Of a stretch of 64,000 bases of DNA, positions 46,735 through 58,600 are shown piece by piece. Position 1 is the stretch's first letter; each line of letters opens with the position of its first letter. The position numbers were made by a program, and so were the translations under genes. The notes under the pieces were generated by a model. The model was not told the origin of the DNA, did no database searches, and saw only the letters and a program-made list of their open reading frames with translations. Origin of the DNA: Branchiostoma lanceolatum (taxonomy: Eukaryota; Chordata; Leptocardii; Amphioxiformes; Branchiostomatidae); contig NC_089723.1 in NCBI RefSeq assembly GCF_035083965.1, forward strand, positions 30,817,193 through 30,881,192. Reading direction: 5' to 3'.

Positions 46735-47590
46735 GTTATATTTGAGATGTAGGTACCTATAGGAAAGGTGACTACACCTGACAATTACTTATGCTAATGA
46801 GGACCTAATTCGCATAATGTATGCATAAAGTTGTATGTCCCTTACCGTAAATGCTGCGGATGTCATCTTTGAGATGTAGGTACCTTTAGGAAAGGCGAAC
46901 ACACCTGGCCATAAATTATGCTAATGAGGACCCAATTTGCATAATCGATGCATGAAGTTGTATGTCCCTTACCGTAAAAGCTGCGGATGTCATCTTTGAC
47001 ATGTAGGTACCTTTAGGAAAGGCGAACACACCTGGCCATAAATTATGCTAATGAGGACCTCATTTGCATGATTTATGCTTAAACTTGTAATTCCCTTACC
47101 GGAAAAGCTGCAGATGTCAGATTTGACATGTACGTACCGTTAGCAAAGGTGATCACACCTGGCCATGAATTATGCTAATGAGGACCTCATTTGCATAATT
47201 CATGCATAAACTTGTATTTCCCTTACCGTGGTAGCTGCGGATGTCATCTTTAAGATGTAGGTACCATTAGGAAAGGTGAATGCACCTGGCCAAAAATTAT
47301 GCTAATGAGGACCTCACTTGCATAATTTATGCTGAAACTTGTATTTCCCTTACCATACAAGCTGCAGATGTCATATTTGAGATGTAGGTAGCTTTAGGAA
47401 AGGTGCACACGCCTGGCCATGACATATGCTAATGGGGACCTCACTTGCATAATTTATGCATGATGTTGTATTCCCCTTACTGTAAAAGCTGTGGATGTCA
47501 TCTTGTACATGTAGGTACATGTAGGAAAGGTGAAAGCACCTGGACATAACTTATGCTCATGAGGACCTCATTTGCATAAATTATGCAGAA
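46735..47590 (-). repeat. 127-bp satellite, inverted array 1 (about 7 monomers)
   Basis: Same monomer as at 28.1-29.8 kb, but reversed: GATGTAGGTACC(T)TTAGGAAAGG recurs about every 125-127 bases, with the TTATGCTAATGAGGACCTCA palindrome. It lies inside the first unit of the 1,495-bp duplication. Confidence 0.88.
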
Positions 47591-48229
47591 ACTTGGATTT
47601 GCCCAGGAGTTATTTTGGGACAGCCCACTTCTTGCATGAGGAGTATGGGCGAAACATCCTGAATTTGCTCTTAAAGCAAATGACGGCCAGTCTAGTTTTT
47701 GTAAGGTTTCTTCTCCTTCTTCTCCTTCTCCTTCTTCTTCTTCTCCTGTCAAACCTTCAAATCGCTTCTTCTCGGTCGTCCGTCGACCAAATTAGCTGAA
47801 ATTTGGTATGCAGGTAGAGTACGTGTATACCCCTAGACCCTTTTAAAATTTTTTTGATATAAGTTTTTAAAATGATTTTATGGAGGTTTTTTGGTCATTT
47901 TCAGACAAAAGTCGCACATGATGGCCTCCAGTGCCGTGGTGTTGAAACCTGAGGACCTGAAATTTGGTTTAGTTGTGCATTGGATATTTACCCAAAGGAC
48001 CCCATTATTTTTTTTGGCATACACTACTTCAAAATGATTTATTTTGCAATTTTTTGATGCAATTTTTGGTTATTTTCTGTCGGGGCCAGCAAGAACTAGG
48101 TCATACTGTAACATAAGCCCTCCTACACTGAACCCATGTCTGGGACTTAAAACCAAGCAGATGTCAGGGGGTACCTCTACTAATGGTATTACAGAAAGTT
48201 ATATGTACCTTATGTTACATGGTACGGAT

Positions 48230-49085
48230 GTTATATTTGAGATGTAGGTACCTATAGGAAAGGTGACTACACCTGACAATTACTTATGCTAATGAGGACC
48301 TAATTCGCATAATGTATGCATAAAGTTGTATGTCCCTTACCGTAAATGCTGCGGATGTCATCTTTGAGATGTAGGTACCTTTAGGAAAGGCGAACACACC
48401 TGGCCATAAATTATGCTAATGAGGACCCAATTTGCATAATCGATGCATGAAGTTGTATGTCCCTTACCGTAAAAGCTGCGGATGTCATCTTTGACATGTA
48501 GGTACCTTTAGGAAAGGCGAACACACCTGGCCATAAATTATGCTAATGAGGACCTCATTTGCATGATTTATGCTTAAACTTGTAATTCCCTTACCGGAAA
48601 AGCTGCAGATGTCAGATTTGACATGTACGTACCGTTAGCAAAGGTGATCACACCTGGCCATGAATTATGCTAATGAGGACCTCATTTGCATAATTCATGC
48701 ATAAACTTGTATTTCCCTTACCGTGGCAGCTGCGGATGTCATCTTTAAGATGTAGGTACCATTAGGAAAGGTGAATGCACCTGGCCAAAAATTATGCTAA
48801 TGAGGACCTCACTTGCATAATTTATGCTGAAACTTGTATTTCCCTTACCATACAAGCTGCAGATGTCATATTTGAGATGTAGGTAGCTTTAGGAAAGGTG
48901 CACACGCCTGGCCATGACATATGCTAATGGGGACCTCACTTGCATAATTTATGCATGATGTTGTATTCCCCTTACTGTAAAAGCTGTGGATGTCATCTTG
49001 TACATGTAGGTACATGTAGGAAAGGTGAAAGCACCTGGACATAACTTATGCTCATGAGGACCTCATTTGCATAAATTATGCAGAA
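48230..49085 (-). repeat. 127-bp satellite, inverted array 2 (about 7 monomers)
   Basis: Copy of the preceding array, offset by 1,495 bases and almost base-for-base identical. It lies inside the second unit of the tandem duplication. Confidence 0.88.
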
Positions 49086-49190
49086 ACTTGGATTTGCCCA
49101 GGAGTTATTTTGGGACAGCCCACTTCTTGCATGAGGAGTATGGGCGAAACATCCTGAATTTGCTCTTAAAGCAAATGACGGCCAGTCTAG

Positions 49191-50150
49191 TTGATTCTAA
49201 ATCGGTACATCCAAGATGATGAAATAACCGGTGATACTCTTTGGATACGACCCAGTATTCGGTCCATTTTGCTTGTAATTATTTGTTTTCTTTAGCCTTA
49301 GACCTTGGTATGGATATTTCCATACATATGGGGAACCTAATACATGTACCGGAGACATCATTCTTCAGATGTTTTGCGCTATTGTGGCTACATCGCGTCT
49401 TTGGGTAAATATCCCAACATCCACCCGGTCAATGGTTAAACCAGTTGCTATTCCACTCCAGGCCTGGGCTTAAAGCTGTCAGTGAGTTGCTATTGATGCT
49501 ATGTTCAGCAGAAGTTAGTCAGGTCAAGTGTATTGGCGGCCTTTAACAAGAGAGGCTCACTCCAAAACGAAATCATAAAAAAAACCCAGCAAACCATGAC
49601 TTCCCTTGAATAAGTTAGTATTCCTTTTGGTTCGTCTGTTTGCCCCTTTGTCTTTCTGCCTGTCTTTCTGTCTGTCTATCTGTCCGTCCGTCTGCATGTG
49701 TCTGTGTTATGTATCTCCTAACGCTACACCCTATAGGCACGTCGCATGATCAGATCAAAGGTCACGGGACATATATCGATGTGATACTAACATACCGCCC
49801 AGCAGCCACAGGGTTTCTCACGGGCCACGTAGGGGACACGCCCGAAAGTGAAGAAAAAAAAGAAAAGAAACAGCCCCGGAGCCTGTAAGCTACCCGGCGG
49901 GGCCCATTTTTCCAATTGGGACCGATGCATTACCGGGGCTTCCATTCTCCCCCCTTTACCGTAAACTAGTTAGGATGCCTCAGACCTGTATGAAATATGG
50001 ATAGCGTTTGTAGCTTTATCGTTTGATCTTTTCTCATTGAGTATGCAAATAACGCTATTTTACGGATGGTCTTCTCTACCATAATTACACATATTGTATG
50101 TGTAAATGTCCTTCAGCAGAATTCCATGTTTACTTTTCATAACCAGTTCC
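49191..50150. other. Intergenic, nothing recognised
   Basis: Contains a (CTGT)n-rich patch near 49640-49700 and an inverted-looking CCCGGCGGGGCC stretch near 49892; no gene. Confidence 0.45.
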
Positions 50151-50154
50151 ATGT

Positions 50155-50705
50155 ACTAAGGCTACAGCAAGTAGATTTTATGGATGACATCCTCCACAGA
50201 CTCCAAAACTAATGCATATGAGATAGGGCGAAAAAAAACAAGGCAGGTAAAAAAAAAACAAGATTCTTATATTTTCAAATTTTGAGATCATAAATCTTGT
50301 TAAACAAGAATCGAGGCGACAAAAATATGATAACCCGACCAACAGGTCTGTATTCAACCAATGAGGTTTCATATATAATATAAAGCCCCCTTGATTCAAC
50401 AGTAAACATGGCCTTGTAGATGTGCATACATCTCAATAGACTAACTACAACAAATGCAGAAAAGAGCTTGTTGTACCATCATCTGAAGCAACTACACTGG
50501 CTATTCATATGCAATGGAACACCTTGTGTATACATCTCAATTAACTACAACCAAGGACATTATATAATGCAAGGCATATTTGCCAATTTTTGGCATGTTG
50601 ACCACCGTCGGAGGGCAATGAAATTTCTTGTTTTTTTTTAGAAATCAGGCAAAAATTAATGAGCGCGCTGATGTCATCCATAAAAATTACTTTCTGTGGC
50701 CTAAA
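50155..50705. mobile_element. ~550-bp MITE with GGCyACAGCAAGTA...TATGGATGACAT ends
   Basis: The left end GGCTACAGCAAGTAGATTTT then ATGGATGACATCC mirrors the right end GATGTCATCCATAAAAATTAC then TTTCTGTGGCC. The family recurs at 57191-57535. Confidence 0.6.
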
Positions 50706-50864
50706 GTCCTATTATGAAAAATAATGGAATTATAGACTTTCCTCATTAATTATGCAAACTGAGTCCTTGTTTGCATAGTTTGCAGCTCATTGTGTAAAAC
50801 TCTGCCTAAGCTATTGTGGAAATTCGTCGTTCATTTGGTCAGTTATACCTTGAAAGATTTCTAC

Positions 50865-51135
50865 ACAAATACCCCCCCCCCCCTGTAGTTCCATAGCAGT
50901 CCTGCTTCAGTACCAAGGTCGACCACCAGGAGAGTCATGGAGACCCAAAATCGACCTTTGACGACGGAATCACAACACCTACCTAAGAACCAAATATACC
51001 AAATATCATCGCAATCAATCCAGAGGTCCTTAAGATATTCCGCCGGACACGCACGCAAGCATACACACACACAAGCAAACAAACATAGTAAAAATTACAC
51101 CTCCATTTTTCATGGAGGCAAACTAAGATGACACC
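50865..51135 (-). repeat. Dispersed repeat with CCTCCAT hairpin (copy 2)
   Basis: The minus strand reads TGCCTCCATGAAAAATGGAGG then GGATTGATTGCGATGATATT, paralogous to 31185-31400. It includes a (CA)n-rich stretch and an adjoining run of 12 C. Confidence 0.55.
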
Positions 51136-51509
51136 CATGCAGGCTAGTATACCGAGACGGATGTCAGAGCTCTTAGTTTTGTGGTAGCGAATGACCCATG
51201 AAGGGGTGAAATCTGCCACTTCTAGGAAGGCTTGTCTCCCGGACCACCCTGCGGCTTAGTCTGTATAATGCAAACTCCAGCTGTCCGGGGATTTCTCTCC
51301 CCTCCCCGCGAGGTGGTTACAGGGCGGCGAGCGGTCACATGAGGCTTGATTGAATTCAGGCTACCTGCGGCTCGGCCCCTTCATCCTGTTACTTATTAGT
51401 ACTCATAACTTTGTCCGTTTCCAATGTATATCTTTCGTTATAGTCGAGGTACTTTGCGAACTTGTTTGTTTCAATGACAACTTTTCCTACAGATCGATCG
51501 TTGGAGGTG

Positions 51510-51600
51510 CCCACTCACTCACTCACTCACTCTCACTCACTCACTCACTCACTCACTCACTCACTCACTCACTCACTCACTCACTCACTCACTCACTCTC
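51510..51600 (+). repeat. (CACT)n microsatellite
   Basis: About 20 CACT units with two TCT interruptions, spanning 51512-51599. Confidence 0.95.
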
Positions 51601-52671
51601 GATCTTCTCCCCTACGGCGCCCAAGGCACCTCATATACGTATATGCAAACAGAAGTCTTTGAATATTAGAGGACGATCCCGGATGTGGTCCGTCTTGTAT
51701 CAATAGAACAACGCACTACAATGTACAACGCCGCAGGGCTGCATGTACGTTACTAGTACTGGTACTAGTGACTGAAGGTAGTTTCCCCAAGTGACCACTT
51801 CTGAAAAGAAGCACACGACGAATTTCCGAAACTTGTCTAATTCCAATTATCTTAATTGTCGGAAGATAATTATTAAAGGGTCCTTTAGTTTGTCCCTTAT
51901 TAGGGTTTCCGTCAAATCATGTTTGCTTGGAAAACCATATTGTCTTAGAAAATGCCCTAGATTTTACCCTGAATATATGAGAAAACATGATTTTTAAAAA
52001 CAGTATTTATAAATTATGATTTTTTTTCATTATTCTGTCCACCATTGTTTCGCCCTCAGTCTGTTTTTAATGTTTTGATTTCCAAATTCGTGCTGTTACT
52101 GACCCTTCTATTGTATTGATTATAACATATCACCACACCTGAACATCAAATTCGTGCTGTTATGTAATCTTTTTATAACATGTTACAACATCTGAACATC
52201 AATTTCATGTTCACTGTTTCAGGTTCTACTGTGATGCCGTCGTCGGAATAGAGCGACAGTCGTACCAAAATTCTACATCAATTCTCAGTGCAAAACAAAA
52301 ACTGTTACTGCAGACGACAGTCGTGCAAGAGAACGGATTTTGCACCAGCCTCCATTACAAGAACACTGTTGCGTTGACAATGTTGTGCGGTTGGTCGGAA
52401 TTTCTCATCACGTGGCCTTCCCTCCAAGGGTTTGATGCATCTTTTGCTCAACGACCTCCATTATCATAGTGGTTGTACCAGTGTTGTCACGCAACAGCTA
52501 GTTCAATCCAGTTTTGGCCAACGCCTGAGAAAGCTGGTGTAAAGGTATAACTTTAGGTTTGGGAAGTGTGTTTTGACAAGTTTATTGTGTATACACTTGT
52601 CCGGGGGTGTTGCATAAGGTGTTGTATGGTTTCGTGAACGACAGGGGACGTACACTGAGAGGACCGGGGCG

Positions 52672-55600
52672 ATGTGTTTCAAGGCGCCGTCGCTCGAGGC
52701 AGTGCGACGTCGTCGACATTTGCTGCTGTGTTCCTCCATTCTTCAGATCGTGCTGTTCTCAGGTATCCTCCTGGGCTGGGCGAATCTCCTACCTGTGCTG
52801 AGACAGGAAGGTATCTTCTCTCACATGTGTGACGAACATGGCGCCCAACCCACCAAAGACCGTCACGCCAAGCCAAGTTATCAGGCATACAAGACACCGG
52901 CAAACAAGAACTCACATAAAACAGTCCCTCCCAGTACGGAAACTAAATTCATGCGAAACCGTCAGCAAATTTCACCCGCCAGAACTGAAGAAAAACTGAG
53001 CGAGGAAACATTCCTAACCGCGACCGAGTCGGCTGCCGGACAGCTGACAGATAAAAAAGCCATAGTACCCGACGAATTTCTGGCCGGGAACTCTGAAATT
53101 TTGCAGGACAAGGGGTCTGAGAAATGGACATGGCGGGGGGTTAGATTTAGGCCGAGGCAGGAATCGTCGACGAGAGAATCAGAGATCCAGACGGTAAGAG
53201 ATGGACGGTCTACCGACCACAACAGAACGCAAGGGGCGGTTACCACCTGTTCTGCGCAAGAGGGACAACTCAGCCTAGCCTACACACTGGGATCCTTCCT
53301 TCTGTCCGGTGCTACCTTGCCAGGTGGCATCATCTTGGACAGGTTTGGAGCACGGAAGACGCAGATCTTCTGCAGGTGAGAAAGGAAACGATACCATCTT
53401 GTCACAAAACTAGGACAACCGCCTCAAGCCAAGGTCACACCTTTTGCAGTGTTTTGTTACAATGTACCATGGCATGCAAAATCGTTGTCATTCCTGGACA
53501 TCGTCTCAATTTTTTTCGTAGCCGTCTCAAAACCTTCGTACTCGCATATTGCGAATCAAAAATAATTCTTGCTGATGTCGCACTGTTGTCGTACTGTATA
53601 GTACAGGGGTATTCTAGGTGTTCCGCCCACGAAAAATGTCTGAACATTTTGTAAGACTAACAGACCGAAACATGTTTTCGAAGCGGTACGACTCTCACTT
53701 GTTTACTTGCCTCAGTAGATTGCATCAAAGAATCGCAAAAGTGTGACCCGGCCTTTATGGTCTCTCTGTTGTTGGGCACATAGAGTGTTGTTGGCGCTAA
53801 GGAAGGTTCAAAACCCAATAAGATGATGATCAAAAGTATTTCAAAACATATTTTGTCTAAACTTCAAGAGTTTTTTGGGGCTCCTTTTATATGTTTTTTT
53901 TTACCACTCGCCTCACTCGACCAGTGATCACCTGGTGATAAACCGGTGCGGTGCCACTTAAAACAAGAGTCCCTGGGAAAAACCCTCATTGAAGTAATTA
54001 TGGTGTTTGTTATGTGCGCTTAGGTGTTTGGTACCTACTTTACCAGGAATGTTTATTTCTATAAAACCTTTTATGTCGAGGTAGGTGTTTATTTGAACAC
54101 TAGGCAGTGACCAAAACAGTTGCCAAACCTCTGCTTTGAGAGTAGCTAAGTAGTTCCGGGCAGCGAGAGCTTGTGTTGTACAGGCTGCCATAAGGGGACA
54201 AACAGGTGTTTTAATGGACTGTACTACACTACATTTAAAATGGGGGTGTCGTTCTGTAATCCTACGATTATACCTGAGAATACTGCTACGGTGCCAAAAA
54301 TGACCATGTTTCATCGGGACCTCAATAACTATCGACATGCAAAATTTCAAACAAATCCATCAAAAGGATCTCGAGTTATAGCTGCGAACACACAAACACG
54401 GAACAAAATCCTCAACCGTTGCCTTGTCTAACTTTTCTGTTCTATTCTAAATTAACCTTAGCTGTGAGCGCGGGAGTTAAAAAACGAATACTGTAAGTTT
54501 CGCGGTAACGGGAAAAGGGGCCTTGTTTAATTCAAAGTTCGCAGTGGGCAGATAGTGCATGCCCGACTGATAATTCGTACTGTTCACGGTACGACGATTT
54601 CGTGGTGGAATCCCCAAAAAACTGCGAATATTTCAAGATTAACAGTAACCAGAAAGAATTAAAGTGGCTACCTTTGCATAATTTGCCACGTAAATCTACT
54701 AAATGTCTAGACAGTTTAGTGACCCACCCAGTCCCTCCTATGTTTGGATGGTGTAGGTTAATGTGTATGGACGTGGGAAGTCAACTGTGATGTTTAATGG
54801 GGTAATGGGGATGTCTCGGTTTCCAGGTCAGTAACATTTTCTGAATCCTGACGAAAAAGTGCCCTCGATTCTTCGAAAAAAGGTATAACTGTTTATGTAG
54901 GTACAGTTCTTGTCAGAAGCAAAAAAGACACTGCATGGGGGGGGGGGGCATACTTCAGTTTATGTTTATGACAGAAATGAGAGAACAGAGACCATTTTTG
55001 AATGGGCGTGCTCAGCAGACGACAAACATAGTTTTAAGCTGATGTCAGCACTGTATTGAGGTCACCCTTTAGCCTCGGGAGTTATTCTAAAGAAAGGAGC
55101 CTCGTCTGGCGTATAATGATTAGTGGTGTTTTGGTCCAGAACCCAGAGGCCATGGGGTTTGAACCACTGACAGGCCCAGATACCGTGTTCCTGGGAAAGA
55201 AAGACACTTTGTACAAAATTCCCCGCTAAAATGTTCTCCAACAACGTTCGTAACCCCTGCTACTCTTTCTGGGTCAGATAGTCCTCGCTATCAGCTGGTC
55301 GAACTGGTCTCAATTATGATGTCCTTCTGACTTATGGAGAAGAGATGCACTTTTAGGCGTACTAGTTGCCATGTAACCCGTAACCTTGAAGTGTTCACAA
55401 AAGATGGACACTACTGTAGCTCACTGTCTGTAGCTAGCTCTGAGACTCATCCCCTTGCCGTATTGCCTTGGGTAATTTTCATGCTCCTCCCTCATACACC
55501 GATCCCGGTTGCCAATCAAAAGTAAAGTGATTTGTCCAATAAGGGAGACGGGTTCGGTCACGTGACATTCAGTTGGTATGTCCGTCAACCAAAGGGTACG

Positions 55601-58600
55601 CGTGGCTTCGAGATCGGTCTAACAGGAGGATTTTTTTTTCAACAGGCCCTTTTTGTATCTTTTGATTATTTTTTGAATCAGGTATGAACAGACGACTATG
55701 ATATCAGATCTCAAGAATAATGTTTTAACCATTCTCTCTACCTAGGTCGAATGAGTCGCCCAACACACATCGACTAGTACAAGCAAAGCAACATATTTAT
55801 ACATAACACGCGCTATTTCATTGTTGAAAGAACCTTGTTATGTGTTGATCACAGACTGTTACTGTTTTGCTTTGTTGTCTCCTTTAATATTATCTGTATA
55901 TGGTTTTCAGTATAAGCTATAACAGTGATCTACTTTTGTTTTAACTGCCTTTAATGTGACATCCTTGGTTGAATATACAACGCATGCCAAAAAGCACTGA
56001 TTGTGAGCAAATTTGAACTGAATTGTAAGTTCAACGAATTGTTGGCTGTGTTTACTGTGGTCGTGAAATCTACAAGTTGTCGGAAGCTGCCATGACACCA
56101 AATTGAAGTAGCAAGTTCGCAGTTCGACATATTTGGCGTTCACATTTTTCGTTTGTGTCAAAATGCAAAAAAATTAAGTTCTTTTCATAAAAATCAAAAA
56201 ATTATGAATGTACACAAATAACCATTTTCGTCTTTTGTTAACAGGTACACGAACAAGATCGCACACACCAACATTCTCACAGATTTGCCATCGCCATACC
56301 ACCTACCCATTCTGAAAAAAAAAAGATCCCACACAAATTCTAACGTTTTTTCGCCTTGTGTTCCTGTTTTGAACTAGTATCCTGTACGGGCTGTCGACTC
56401 TATGTTTTGCCTTTACGACGCAGGGTAAGTTCGGCGTGGCCATGTCGTTGGATTCATAAGGTAACGTGCAGTGCAATCGTTGTTGAAATCATGTTTGGAC
56501 TCATGAGACACTCAAAGCAACACTAACCGATGGACAAAGCCGTAGCTCTCGGTGCCCTCGGCGTGCGGTTCTGTCGTTTTATCTATGCTTTCCCTTTAAT
56601 TATAGGAGAGAGAAGGAGGGAATTAACTATGCTGATTGGCTGAATTGCATAAAACCACAAAGGAAAGGTTGTGTTGTCGCTGGAAATTAATACAGGCACC
56701 TGTAATCTTTTTGGCTACGACTCAGAAGCGGGGCCTTCTTTAAAGTACCAGGCTTGAGAGTATCCGAAAAATTCCGCCTACACAAGATTCCACGAATGCA
56801 TTCCCTATGGCATTTTGGGCTTTAATTGGGATGGAAGGTATGCACCTGCAATTTAATGGCGACGCCTCAGAAGTGGGGCGCTCTTTATAGTGCTGGGCCC
56901 AGGCTGGGAATATCATTATTTCATTTAAAACTTCGCTCCTGGAAGATTCCATGATTCCCCTGAAATTCATTCTTTAGGGATTTTTTCAGAATTTGGTTTG
57001 ACTTGCCAGAAAAAATGAAAAAAGAAAATGGTCTTTTTAGAAATAGAATCAGCGGCAGCACAACTTTTCCCCTGGGGTTTGTTATGATAGGTGCCGACAG
57101 GACAAGCGCCTCTTGGCCGGGAAAGACAACGGGTTAATGCCTCGTTTCAGAAACACCTCCGTCGCACCCAAATTCTTCTTTTCAATATCATTAGGCCACA
57201 ACAAGTAAAGTCTATGGATGACATAGTCTAAACACATCAAGTATAGTGCGATAGCACAAGTAAAAAAAACACACTTTACTGTCTATAGAAAATCAAAACA
57301 TGCATTGGAAATGGAAAAAAGGTGTATATAATAGATATCTATTTCGATCAACTTTTCTTTGACTAGCTGCATTCGTAGATTAAACATTAGGTGTCATACA
57401 AAATACCCATGGAAAGGGAGTACAAGTTAACGTCTGAAAGATGGGACTTCTTTCTTTGCTTTTAGGGAAAAGAAAGAGATCAACATGAAATGTGGGCGCG
57501 AGTGTCATCCATAAGATAAACTTGCTATGGCTTAACCGCAGAACATTCTGATTATTTCAGGACATACAACGGAGAATACTCGTGTAGTGACATGTGCTGT
57601 ACTTATGTGGCATTCTGAATATCTTTCATATCATTCATCATTACATGCGAGCTTTGCTGAAGAACGCATCAAAGCGCAAGGCAACAGAATAATGTTGGCC
57701 GAAACAAACGTGCTAAATTATATAGAGTCCATTGTAACACTAGGAACGATGATCCTCCGTTTGGGATGTGAGGGCTTATGATTATAGAGCGAGGTGGAGT
57801 CAACATTGAGAAAAGGTTTGCCGAGGAGGAAGTTTGATTAACCTCCTTATCGAGATATTGGCCTTCTTACAGTGTTCTTTCTCTCTAAAAAAAAGAATGA
57901 AACACCTTCATGGCACTATCATGGGTGCCATTCTTGTTAGTTGACACTCTCTCTGATAGTCGCTGCCATAGCGGTAGCGACTATTGAAGCAGTTGTAAAA
58001 TAGCCCTCGTTGAAACTAACAACAATGTTCAACTCGGACAAATCTAACAATGTTGATATCGCTATCTCTCTACGCCATTGGTCCTCGCAGTCCCTTGTAT
58101 GCCCCCCTCCCCTTCATCTTCTCATCCCTGTCCTGACAAGGTGAAGTTTGAGCGCGTTTCTACAGCCAATATTTACATGTCACGTCGGGTGGGATACGTC
58201 TGATCTCTGCATGATTGCAACAGCTTAATCCTTAAAACAAAGTCTTATCGAGAAAAAAAATCATTGCATTGTCGTAATTGTCTATCTACCGAGTACCGTG
58301 TCTTCTATTGATTGACACTAAATTGAGCTTATCTAATTGAATTGTGAATTTGTAGAGATTGGTAGAAAAATGCAGGGATGGGACCTAGGCCTGACCAACC
58401 CGAATTCATGATACATACAATTTACACGCGGTGGGCCAAACTCTCAGGTCGTGGGACGTGTATACTTGGTCCTAAATGTTTCAGTTTTGCATTTTGCCTC
58501 TCTCTAATCCATTCTCTTTTTTCGTCTCGCGTTCGCAGAAACGCCGCACTTTTTGTTTCTCGCTACGTCACTCAGCGGCGCTGTCGCCCTGACCATCCTT

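Larger units (their letters stand above)
46201..49190. repeat. 1,495-bp near-identical tandem duplication
   Basis: Unit 1 is 46201-47695 and unit 2 is 47696-49190; both start TTTTTGTAAGGTTTCTTCTC and end GGCCAGTCTAG. By eye only about three bases differ (AACAGC/AATCGC near 46265; GTAGC/GCAGC near 47231). Each unit contains a CTT-rich stretch, about 500 bp of unique sequence and one seven-monomer satellite array. Confidence 0.92.

Noticed and set aside
46549-46752. Identical 67-codon ORFs at 46549 and 48044
   Set aside because: They are the same DNA in the two units of the tandem duplication; composition is non-coding and there is no recognisable domain.
56244-56370. AG acceptor at 56243-56244 as the start of SLC43-like exon 2
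   Set aside because: The translated sequence is polar and lacks TM3. The acceptor at 56376-56377 gives a family-like TM3 and the correct phase into exon 3.
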